Both the position numbers and the translations under genes were made by a program. Below, one piece after another: positions 6,872 through 13,392 of a stretch of DNA of 24,096 nucleotides; position 1 is the first letter of the stretch, and the number at the start of each line of letters is the position of its first letter. The notes below the pieces were generated by a model that was given only the letters and a program-made list of their open reading frames with translations, did no database searches and had not been told where the DNA came from. Source of the DNA: Anaerolineales bacterium (GTDB lineage Bacteria; Chloroflexota; Anaerolineae; 4572-78; J111); contig JAAUSP010000040.1 of assembly GCA_012032575.1 (NCBI GenBank), positions 1 to 24,096 on the forward strand. The letters are read 5' to 3'.

Positions 6872-6892
6872 GCCCTTTCGCAGCGAAAGGGC
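6872..6892. repeat. Strong hairpin in the rnd leader
   Basis: GCCCTTTCGC, one base, then its exact reverse complement GCGAAAGGGC; physically an 8-bp stem with a 5-base loop. It lies about 45 bases upstream of the RNase D start inside the predicted transcript and lacks a following U-tract on the reverse strand, so it looks like a leader structure rather than a terminator. Confidence 0.5.
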
Positions 6893-6917
6893 TGGTACCT
6901 ACAATTTTAATAGGTCT

Positions 6918-6946
6918 ATAATAGCATGAGGTAGAAGCAAGTTCAA
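6918..6946 (-). promoter_or_regulatory. Promoter of rnd
   Basis: Reverse strand TTGAAC (6946-6941), 17-base spacer, TATTAT (6923-6918). The -10 matches at five of six positions and the -35 at four. The predicted start near 6911 gives a leader of about 84 bases. Confidence 0.5.
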
Positions 6947-6986
6947 ATTTGCAAAGAGAATAGGGAAACCCCGCTTTGGCAGTCTC

Positions 6987-7072
6987 AGTGAATTGCAATT
7001 TATTCACTCCAAGCCGGTCTGCAACCGGCTTCCGGGGGTCAGAACCGAAGGCTCACCGGGAGCAAGACCCCC
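6987..7072. repeat. Three back-to-back perfect hairpins
   Basis: AGTGAAT/ATTCACT (6987-7008), AAGCCGGT/ACCGGCTT (7011-7031) and GGGGGTC/GACCCCC (7034-7072) follow each other with two-base gaps. No coding potential is apparent. The block lies between the rnd promoter and the next promoter and resembles the cascade at 2870-3060 in layout but not in sequence. Confidence 0.55.
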
Positions 7073-7125
7073 TCTTAAATCCGTGATCTACTGAGGCTCA
7101 TCGCCATTGTGGGACTTTCGCTCTA

Positions 7126-7154
7126 TTGGATTCTTAAAGTGAGCGTGTTATATT
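7126..7154 (+). promoter_or_regulatory. Candidate promoter of a small RNA
   Basis: TTGGAT (7126-7131), exactly 17 bases, TATATT (7149-7154). The -35 is weak and the -10 matches at five of six positions. No open frame follows before the next promoter, but a terminator-like hairpin does. Confidence 0.3.
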
Positions 7155-7160
7155 AATAAA

Positions 7161-7292
7161 GTAAGCTCAGGTGTTGTGAACCTTTCTGGTAATTAATAAC
7201 CCCACACAAAATGAGGCCACTCTGAGCTGTTTGCCGAACTCAACCTGTTCAATTCCAAAGCTTGGCCGCTCCTTAGGGTGCGGCCTGTTTTG
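7161..7292 (+). ncRNA. Candidate structured small RNA upstream of the DUF4388 cluster
   Basis: A roughly 130-base interval bounded by a candidate promoter on the left and a hairpin plus T-rich tail on the right. Its first half closes with the complementary pair AGCTCAG (7164-7170) and CTGAGCT (7222-7228), enclosing TGTG/CACA (7174-7177 and 7203-7206). Its second half contains CCTGTTCAA (7244-7252), the exact complement of TTGAACAGG (7333-7341) in the promoter of the next gene. I do not recognise a known RNA family. 6S-like or cis-acting roles are possible but unsupported, and the evidence is structural only. Confidence 0.22.
7264..7291 (+). terminator. Terminator-like hairpin
   Basis: GGCCGC (7264-7269) and GCGGCC (7280-7285) form a 6-bp GC stem with a 10-base loop, followed by TGTTTT. 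The U-tract is short, so termination may be partial. Confidence 0.4.
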
Positions 7293-7318
7293 CACCATGT
7301 TAACGTGTGTTTAGAAGG

Positions 7319-7347
7319 TTGACTCAAACTGTTTGAACAGGTATAAT
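7319..7347 (+). promoter_or_regulatory. Strong promoter of the nine-gene cluster, with palindromic operator candidate
   Basis: TTGACT (7319-7324), 17-base spacer, TATAAT (7342-7347): the best sigma70-type match in the window. The palindrome TCAAACTGTTTGA (7324-7336) overlaps the end of the -35 and fills the spacer, a good position for a repressor. Transcription would begin near 7354, about 44 bases before the first ATG. Confidence 0.65.
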
Positions 7348-7397
7348 AGGCCATCCTAAAAATCTACAGAGTGCCCTCAAGGACACGGTAAGTAGCA

Positions 7398-8228
7398 ATG
7401 GCGTTAAAAGGAAATCTTCGCGACTTTAGCACAACGCAACTTCTAAACCTGGTTAATTTAGCCCGCAAAACCGGGAAGCTAAGTATCAACAGCCCTAACC
7501 AGAATGCGGCCCTCTTTTTTAGAGAAGGCCGGCTGGTATATGCTGCTACCAATACCCAGGAGGGGCATCTGGCCGCCATGCTTCTTAAAACGGGTAAACT
7601 CACCAGGGAACAGGCCGAAACCATTAACAGTCAGACTGGTAACTCGTCCGATAGGGTGATGGGCAAATATTTAATGGATGCCCGGATGGTTTCGAGGGAT
7701 GACATTGTTCAGGGTGTTAAAGATTACATGCTGGAAATTGTGTATGATCTTTTCACCTGGACCGACGGCGACTTCTTTTTTGAACAGGATGCTTTGCCCG
7801 CCAATGATCGTATCACGGTGCCCCTCAACCTTGACAATGTGATTCTGGAAGGCAGCCGCCGGATCGAGCAGTTTGAAAAGCTGCAAGATGAATTACCAGA
7901 CCTGGGGATGATTGCCCTGAAAATTACCGATAAACCGCTGCGGGATGTTAAGCTAACTCAGGACGACTGGCGGGTTATCTCTCATATCCATCCCCGTAAT
8001 TCGGTCAAACAAATTGCCATGAACAATAATATGGACGAGTTCCAGATCAGGAAAATTGTTTATGGGATGCTGCAAGCCGGGCTGGTAGAAATTATCCGGC
8101 CCGAAGGATTGGAACAAAAGAAGACAATTACGCCCCTGACCCGGGCGGGTCGAAAGGCCGCCAGCCAATCCCCGGCCGAAAAACGCAGTGTTGTGACAAA
8201 GCTGATTGATCGAATCAGACGCATCTAG
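7398..8228 (+). CDS. DUF4388 (PATAN) domain protein
   Basis: 276 residues. The N-terminus MALKGNLRDFSTTQLLNLVN is the start typical of DUF4388, with the following KTGKLSINS and ALFFREGRLVYA motifs of the PATAN fold, known from PatA-type cyanobacterial regulators and from Deinococcus and Chloroflexota signalling genes. Residues 90-150 (YMLEIVYDLFTWTDGDFFFE) complete the domain. Residues 185-240 look like a winged helix (ISHIHPRNSVKQIA, FQIRKIVYGMLQAGLVEII). A Ser/Lys/Arg-rich tail follows. PATAN domains are thought to be protein-interaction modules in systems with Ras-like GTPases, and one is encoded next here. No enzymatic motif is present. AAGGA lies about 14 bases before the ATG. Family call is firm; the adaptor role is inferred. 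Confidence 0.85.
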   Translation: MALKGNLRDFSTTQLLNLVNLARKTGKLSINSPNQNAALFFREGRLVYAATNTQEGHLAAMLLKTGKLTREQAETINSQTGNSSDRVMGKYLMDARMVSRDDIVQGVKDYMLEIVYDLFTWTDGDFFFEQDALPANDRITVPLNLDNVILEGSRRIEQFEKLQDELPDLGMIALKITDKPLRDVKLTQDDWRVISHIHPRNSVKQIAMNNNMDEFQIRKIVYGMLQAGLVEIIRPEGLEQKKTITPLTRAGRKAASQSPAEKRSVVTKLIDRIRRI

Positions 8229-8271
8229 GTCTCTTTAAGAATACAATCCAGGGCATGTATCTGGGTTCTCA

Positions 8272-8324
8272 AAATAAGAATTTTAGAAATAAGAATTTAG
8301 CAATTAACTACATCTTATTTCTAA
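8272..8324. repeat. Tandem plus inverted AT-rich repeat between DUF4388 gene and GTPase gene
   Basis: A 14-15 base unit AAATAAGAATTT(T)AG is present twice in tandem (8272-8286 and 8287-8300). TTAGAAATAAGA (8283-8294) and TCTTATTTCTAA (8313-8324) form a perfect 12-bp inverted repeat with an 18-base loop. It could be an mRNA-processing or stabilising element that sets GTPase expression apart from the upstream gene. Confidence 0.5.
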
Positions 8325-8376
8325 GAGTGATCTCTAATTCAAATAATTCAAAGTCTCTATGAGGTAGGCCGATCCG

Positions 8377-8916
8377 ATGCAAACCGTAAAAATGGTCATC
8401 ACGGGTCCCTTTAGTGCCGGGAAAACTGAGTTCATCAGCAGCGTCAGCGAGATTGACGTTGTCACCACCGAACGAAAAATCTCTAGCGATGCGGAGCGGG
8501 TTAAGGAGGAGACTACCGTGGCCATGGATTTTGGCCGCATTACGGTAGATGATGACCTGGTGCTGTATTTGTTTGGCACCCCCGGGCAGAGACGTTTCGA
8601 TTTTATGTGGGAGATTTTATCGGAGGGGATGCTGGGGTTCATTGTGCTGGTGGATAGTGTCAGGCCCGAAACATTTCGGGAAGCCAAGCACATTTTGGAG
8701 GTGTTTAGGGGCTATGCCTCTACCCCCTATGTTGTGGCTGCCAATAAGCAAGATTTGCCCGATGCCTGGTCGCCCGAAGATTTAAGAATTGCCCTGAAGA
8801 TAGAAAAAGAGGTTAAAGTTCTATCTTGCATTGCCCGTGACAAAGAAAGTGTTAAAACGGTCCTGCTGGAACTGCTTTACTCCATTTTAGAGAATATGCA
8901 GGGCGACGAAGCATAA
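8377..8916 (+). CDS. Small Ras-like GTPase (Arf/MglA-related, COG2229 type)
   Basis: 179 residues. G1 is GPFSAGKT (residues 10-17). The G2 region contains the Thr-rich ERVKEETTVAMDFG. G3 is FGTPGQRR (about 66-73), where the usual Asp of DxxG is replaced, as is common in this bacterial group. G4 is NKQD (123-126) and G5 is about SCIARD. Members of this family are soluble switch GTPases encoded beside Roadblock/MglB or DUF4388 proteins; MglA itself sets polarity in gliding bacteria. No lipid-attachment Cys is seen at the C-terminus. GAGG lies about 13-16 bases before the ATG. The neighbouring PATAN protein is the obvious candidate partner or regulator; no MglB/Roadblock gene lies in the window. 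Confidence 0.9.
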   Translation: MQTVKMVITGPFSAGKTEFISSVSEIDVVTTERKISSDAERVKEETTVAMDFGRITVDDDLVLYLFGTPGQRRFDFMWEILSEGMLGFIVLVDSVRPETFREAKHILEVFRGYASTPYVVAANKQDLPDAWSPEDLRIALKIEKEVKVLSCIARDKESVKTVLLELLYSILENMQGDEA

Positions 8917-8990
8917 TTTTTGTGAAAGGCATTTACTCCTAAAAAACTGGATCTGCTCAAATTGAGTATTCCGTAGGATGAGGCTACCCC

Positions 8991-9794
8991 GTGAGTTCGA
9001 TAGTTACTGACCAGGGAATTGTTCATTATGAGGCCTATGGTCGCGGACAACCTGTTATTCTCTTGCACGGTTGGTTAGGCTCGTGGGGTTACTGGCTAAA
9101 AACTATGGAAACGCTAAAAACCGAATATCGCTGTTACGCCCTGGATTTTTGGGGTTTTGGCGATTCGGGTAAGCGTCGCAGCAGTTATCAAGTTAGTGAT
9201 TTTGTGGGGCTGGTTGATCAATTTATGGACCGGCTGGGGATTGAAACGGCCCCGATTGTCGGTCATTCAATGGGCGGCACTGTGGCGATGTGTCTGGCCT
9301 TATCCAAGCCGAAACGTGTACAGCGAGTCATAGTGGTCGGCTCGCCTATTGTCGGCGACTCACTGAATATCTTCCTCCGTCTGGCTGGTAAACCCTGGAT
9401 TGCTTCGATTGTTTGGCATTTGCCCGTAGCCCTACAGTTGGGGATTAAAGCCTTTTCCCCCTTACTGGTGAAAGATTGGAATGAGTGGTACCGCATGATT
9501 ACACGCGATCTTTCCCGAACCACCCTGCAAGCTTTTTTTTCGAGCATTGACTCATTGCATAAAACCGATTTGAGCGCCCAATTACCGGGCATGACCACGC
9601 CAGTCATGGGTATCTACGGGGTGAGTGACAATGTAGTTGCCCCTAATCAGGCCAATTTAATTGCCAGGAGCGCACCGATTTCACGAGTAAAAATGATGTC
9701 TGGCTCGGGGCATTTTCCTATGCTCGATGAACCGCAGGCCTTTAATAACTATTTAGCGGAATTTCTTTCCTTTAAATTTGCGACCGTTAATTAA
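8991..9794 (+). CDS. Alpha/beta hydrolase, intact catalytic triad
   Basis: 267 residues from GTG 8991. This start is supported by a paralogue at 20874, which begins with the same MS-x-V-V pattern, and by an AGGATGAGG string upstream. The oxyanion region is VILLHGWLGSWGYW, the nucleophile elbow is GHSMGG with Ser93, the acid is in GIYGVSDNVV and the His in SGHFPML. This is a complete Ser-Asp-His set as in esterases, lipases and C-C hydrolases. No signal peptide is seen, so it is probably cytosolic. A hydrophobic cap (IASIVWHLPVALQLGIKAF) suggests a lipidic or aromatic substrate. Gene order with an acyl-ACP-reductase-like protein makes an acyl ester or thioester plausible, but this is inference. 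Confidence 0.88.
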   Translation: MSSIVTDQGIVHYEAYGRGQPVILLHGWLGSWGYWLKTMETLKTEYRCYALDFWGFGDSGKRRSSYQVSDFVGLVDQFMDRLGIETAPIVGHSMGGTVAMCLALSKPKRVQRVIVVGSPIVGDSLNIFLRLAGKPWIASIVWHLPVALQLGIKAFSPLLVKDWNEWYRMITRDLSRTTLQAFFSSIDSLHKTDLSAQLPGMTTPVMGIYGVSDNVVAPNQANLIARSAPISRVKMMSGSGHFPMLDEPQAFNNYLAEFLSFKFATVN

Positions 9795-9857
9795 TAGCTA
9801 TAAATATGGTGACTGTTCATGTTCCATTGAGTGGTTGCCTATTTTGAACTCTAACAG

Positions 9858-11186
9858 ATGAAGAAGATTATCATCCCGAATCAAACAGACATTTCGCCCT
9901 TCAACCAACCTGCGCGTGATCTGCGGATTATGAACAAGCCTTTGTGGCTGCATCAGCGGGATGTTCTTAGTACCTATTGCCGGGAAGAATTACAAGAGTG
10001 TAGCTCCTTTGAAGAAATCCCAGTCAAGCATTCTGCCGCCGATCTTTCCGGCGAACTGCTAACTTATCGTGATAATCTCTTCTTCGACGCCCCTTTCATC
10101 GAAGCATTTATTGCTGCGGCCCGGCAGTCGGGTCAGACCGCCCAGGTTGCTTTTTCCCCCAACGATCGGGCCATTGTAACCCACGCCCTGCCCTTACAAG
10201 ATGGTATTCGTCTGGAAAATGATTTATATATAGCCGACTTGTTTTATTATCCCGATGGGGCCAATTTCGCTACTGCCAACCCCCAGCCTCTGGTCATAGA
10301 TACCCAATCCAGAGAAATGGGCTACTACCGGGTTCCCACCTATATGGCCAATGAACGGGGCGACCTGGGTTTTAATGTTCCTTTGCGTGCCTTTCTCTCG
10401 ATTGAGCACTGGGTGCATATTTTTATGGCTAACTGTCTCTTTGGCACATTTTCGCATGGCGCTCGCATCGAAAAATCGCTGGATCATTTTCCCACCATGC
10501 TCAAAGTGCTGTGGCGCTCGCTGCTGGAACGCAAACAGTTTTTGTCCTCTTCAGCCCTGGTGATTGTGGGCAAAAACACCCAAATTGACCCGGCGGCAAT
10601 TGTGCAGGGGCCAACCATTATCGGCGATAACGTGACCATTGGTCCCGGCTCGGTGATTAATGCCTCTATTATCGGCAATAATGTCAACATTATGCAGGGC
10701 GTTCAACTGCTGCTCAGCGTGGTTGGCGATGGTTCTTATCTCGGCTTTCGAGCCGCCCTGTTTATGACCACCCTCATGGAAAACTCGATGGTAGCCCAGA
10801 ATACTTGTTTACAACTGAGCGTGGTGGGCCGCGACACCTTTATCGGAGCCGGTAATACCTTTACCGATTTCAACATTATGGGCAACCCGGTCGAGGTATT
10901 TCACAAGGGTGAACTGCACCAGGTGGGACTGCCGGTGATTGGCGGCTGCGTGGGGCATAACTGCCGCATTGGCTCCGGTCACACCATTTTTCCGGCCCGT
11001 TCCATCGAGTCAGATGTGGTTTGGTTTGCCAAACAAGGCCAGACCATCATCACCAAAAATTTAAAATTCGAGGATAGCGACCATCATCGATATCCCAACG
11101 CCGGCCATGTGGTGATGTATCACGATGAACCACCCCCGGAAACTCCCTCTGCAACGGAACAAGAATTGATGAACTCGGCGGGGTAA
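9858..11186 (+). CDS. Left-handed beta-helix (hexapeptide repeat) protein, GlmU-like architecture
   Basis: 442 residues. The first 230 residues begin KKIIIPNQTDISPF and contain RDLRIMNKPLWLHQRDVL, reminiscent of a degenerate nucleotidyltransferase-like domain, but I see no clear catalytic signature. From about 234 onward, repeated [LIV]-G-x-x hexapeptides appear (VIVGKNTQIDPAAIVQGPTI, then IGDNVTIGPGSVIN), with further coils near 324 (VVGRDTFIGAGNTF) and 365-385 (GGCVGHNCRIGSGHTIF). This is the fold of acyl- and acetyltransferases such as GlmU C-terminal domains. A long insert (AALFMTTLMENSMVAQ) interrupts the helix. The acyltransferase role is inferred. The stop is one base from the next ATG, so it is translationally coupled to the reductase-like gene. 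Confidence 0.72.
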   Translation: MKKIIIPNQTDISPFNQPARDLRIMNKPLWLHQRDVLSTYCREELQECSSFEEIPVKHSAADLSGELLTYRDNLFFDAPFIEAFIAAARQSGQTAQVAFSPNDRAIVTHALPLQDGIRLENDLYIADLFYYPDGANFATANPQPLVIDTQSREMGYYRVPTYMANERGDLGFNVPLRAFLSIEHWVHIFMANCLFGTFSHGARIEKSLDHFPTMLKVLWRSLLERKQFLSSSALVIVGKNTQIDPAAIVQGPTIIGDNVTIGPGSVINASIIGNNVNIMQGVQLLLSVVGDGSYLGFRAALFMTTLMENSMVAQNTCLQLSVVGRDTFIGAGNTFTDFNIMGNPVEVFHKGELHQVGLPVIGGCVGHNCRIGSGHTIFPARSIESDVVWFAKQGQTIITKNLKFEDSDHHRYPNAGHVVMYHDEPPPETPSATEQELMNSAG

Positions 11187-11187
11187 G

Positions 11188-12306
11188 ATGGACAACTTTG
11201 CCTTTATCATTCACCCGGTTAACCCTAAGCGAGATGCGCAGCGCAAATTTCCCGTTTTGGCTAAACTTTTGCCGGAACCGGCCATAGACTATCTATCCAG
11301 GTATTTTCCACCACTTTACATTTCGCACATTACCGGTATAACTTCTCAAGCAACCGGCAAGGAAGTTGAAGGCTGGTTTATCGCCTGCCCGCTGACCCCC
11401 CGGCAAATGATCTCCCTGCCCCCGGAAACGGTGTATAAAAAAGTGATTGCCACCGGTAAGCTGGCCGAAAAATTGGGGGCAAAAATACTGGGCCTGGGCG
11501 GGTTCACCTCTGTGGTGGGTGATGCCGGGCTGACTATCTCAAAGCACCTGAATATTCCTGTTACCACTGGTGATAGCTATACCATCGCTGTGGCTGTGGA
11601 TGCCACGCTCAAAGCAGCCCAGCGCCTGCGGATTGACCCGGCTGGGGCCACCGGCGCGGTTGTCGGCGCTACCGGCTCGATTGGCCGGGTATGCGCTCAA
11701 CTTCTGGCCCGGAATGTCTCCCGGCTCATTTTGTTGGGGCGCAACCTGGAGACACTGCGGCAGGTTCAACAACTGGCGGAACGGCAGGGCGGCGCGACTG
11801 TAGAAATCAGTACTGACATGCAGCGATTGCAGCAAGCCGACATGGTGCTGACCGTGACCAATGCTATCGAAGCCGTCATTGAGCCAAACCACCTCAAAAG
11901 CGGCGCAATTGTCTGCGATGTAGCCCGCCCGCGTGATGTTTCCCGGCGCGTGGTTGAGGAACGAGACGATGTGTTGGTGATTGAAGGCGGCATGGTTAAA
12001 GTACCCGGGCCGGTTAATTTCAACTTTGATTTTGGCTTTCCCCCAGGTATGGCTTTTGCCTGTATGGCCGAAACCATTGGCCTGGCCCTTGAAGGCTATT
12101 ACCAAAATTACACCCTGGGCAAAGAAATCAGCCTTGAACAGGTGGAAACGATCAGGGCGATGGCAACCCGGCACGGCTTTAAAATTAGCGGCTTTCGCAG
12201 TTTTGAGCTGGCCGTTAGCGAAGAAAAAATTGACCAGATTATTCAAAATGCGTACCAGCGCAGTGCTACTGAAAAACAGGCTCAACTGAAATGGGCCAAC
12301 TTATAA
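11188..12306 (+). CDS. Long-chain acyl-ACP reductase-like protein (AAR family)
   Basis: 372 residues. Compared from memory with cyanobacterial AAR, it shares LGLGGFTS with AAR's LGGFSS, VTTGDSYTIAVAVDATLKA with AAR's TTGNTHTAY segment, and the Rossmann loop VVGATGSIGR (about 158-167). It also has GAIVCDVARPRD and VIEGGMV, and FACMAET with Cys292 at the position of the AAR cysteine that forms the acyl-thioester intermediate. AAR reduces acyl-ACP or acyl-CoA to fatty aldehydes with NADPH, the first step of cyanobacterial alkane synthesis. It is about 30 residues longer than cyanobacterial AAR. No aldehyde-deformylating oxygenase gene is in the window. It is coupled to the upstream beta-helix protein. 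Family membership is good; whether it makes aldehydes here is inference. Confidence 0.78.
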   Translation: MDNFAFIIHPVNPKRDAQRKFPVLAKLLPEPAIDYLSRYFPPLYISHITGITSQATGKEVEGWFIACPLTPRQMISLPPETVYKKVIATGKLAEKLGAKILGLGGFTSVVGDAGLTISKHLNIPVTTGDSYTIAVAVDATLKAAQRLRIDPAGATGAVVGATGSIGRVCAQLLARNVSRLILLGRNLETLRQVQQLAERQGGATVEISTDMQRLQQADMVLTVTNAIEAVIEPNHLKSGAIVCDVARPRDVSRRVVEERDDVLVIEGGMVKVPGPVNFNFDFGFPPGMAFACMAETIGLALEGYYQNYTLGKEISLEQVETIRAMATRHGFKISGFRSFELAVSEEKIDQIIQNAYQRSATEKQAQLKWANL

Positions 12307-12351
12307 CCTAACTTATATTCCAAATAGTGATTCTCAAGAGCGAGGTAAGAT

Positions 12352-13260
12352 ATGGGGAAAGGCCGCATCCTGGTCGTCGAAGACGACATTGATATTTCAA
12401 AAATGTTACGCATCTATTTCGACTCGCAAGGCTACGAAGTTCTGGTAGCCAACCGGGGCAACGATGCCCTGGACCTGTGCCGGACCAAGTTGCCGAATGT
12501 GGTCGTTTTAGACATCCAGTTGCCCGATATTGATGGCTATGAAGTTTGTCGGAGTTTACGCAGCAATACCCGCACCAGTTATGTCCCCATCATCTTTTTA
12601 ACCCAAAAAGATGAACGGAGCGATAAAATTGCTGGTCTGGAACTGGGTGCCGACGACTACATCACCAAACCGTTTGATATTGAGGAACTCAAACTGCGGG
12701 TCGAAGGGGCCATCCGCCGCTCTTTGCGCGAAGCCTTGACCCATCCGGTCACAAATCTACCCGCCGGCAAATTGATCGAAGAACATCTCAAACGGGTTAA
12801 AGATTCGGCAGAACCGTGGACCCTCCTTTATTTTGGCATTCGCAATATCAATGCCTTTAGAGAAGTGTATGGCCCCCTCCAGGTGAATGAGATTTTGATC
12901 TTCCTGGCCGATATTATGCGCGAGTCGGTTGAAGCCCACGGCACCCTGAATGATTTCATTGGCCAGGCATCCGATAATGATTTTATTATCATTTCGACAC
13001 CCAAAGCGGCGGCCCTGATCTGCAAAACGATTACCGAGCGTTTTAATGGCGAGTGCAACGTTTTCTACTCCTTCAAAGATAAAGAGCAGGGTTTCATCAC
13101 TTACAAAGATATTGACGGGGTAATGCAAAAAGCTGAATTTATGAAAATGGCCGTGGGTGTTGTTTCCAGCAAAAATGGCCCCTTTGCCGATATTGTCCAA
13201 ATTACGGAGGACGCGGCTGAAAACCGGCGGCAAAACAACGGGTGTCCCCCGGTAGAATAG
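12352..13260 (+). CDS. Response regulator: receiver plus degenerate GGDEF domain
   Basis: 302 residues. The receiver (1-125) is complete: D11 and D12, phospho-acceptor Asp54 in VVVLDIQLPD, Thr84 and Lys106 in YITKPF. Residues 130-290 have the outline of a diguanylate cyclase domain: HPVTNLPAGKLIEEHL at the start, then WTLLYFGIRNINAFREVYG. The GGDEF signature is replaced by ASDNDFIII and several core acidic residues are gone, so c-di-GMP synthesis is unlikely. Such domains may bind nucleotides or serve as interaction modules. It lies 45 bases after the AAR-like gene, with GCGAGGTAAG before the ATG, and immediately before the giant kinase, which is its likely phosphodonor. Confidence 0.85.
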   Translation: MGKGRILVVEDDIDISKMLRIYFDSQGYEVLVANRGNDALDLCRTKLPNVVVLDIQLPDIDGYEVCRSLRSNTRTSYVPIIFLTQKDERSDKIAGLELGADDYITKPFDIEELKLRVEGAIRRSLREALTHPVTNLPAGKLIEEHLKRVKDSAEPWTLLYFGIRNINAFREVYGPLQVNEILIFLADIMRESVEAHGTLNDFIGQASDNDFIIISTPKAAALICKTITERFNGECNVFYSFKDKEQGFITYKDIDGVMQKAEFMKMAVGVVSSKNGPFADIVQITEDAAENRRQNNGCPPVE

Positions 13261-13392
13261 GACCAATTACTCTCGGTCTGCTTGACCATTTTCTTATTGA
13301 TTTATTGAACCTTATCAAGTTAATCTATGTTTGTACAGGGGCAGCCCCAGGCAGCCAGCCTGAAGTTATTTTACCGCACCCAAGGATTGGCA

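Noticed and set aside
11539..12285. Reverse-strand open frame of about 248 codons
   Set aside because: It is the antisense shadow of the AAR-like gene, which carries clear family motifs on the + strand.
13327..13392. ATG at 13327 as start of the giant kinase
   Set aside because: It has no good ribosome binding site and the extra 22 residues resemble no domain. ATG 13393 has AAGGA six bases upstream. The earlier start cannot be excluded.
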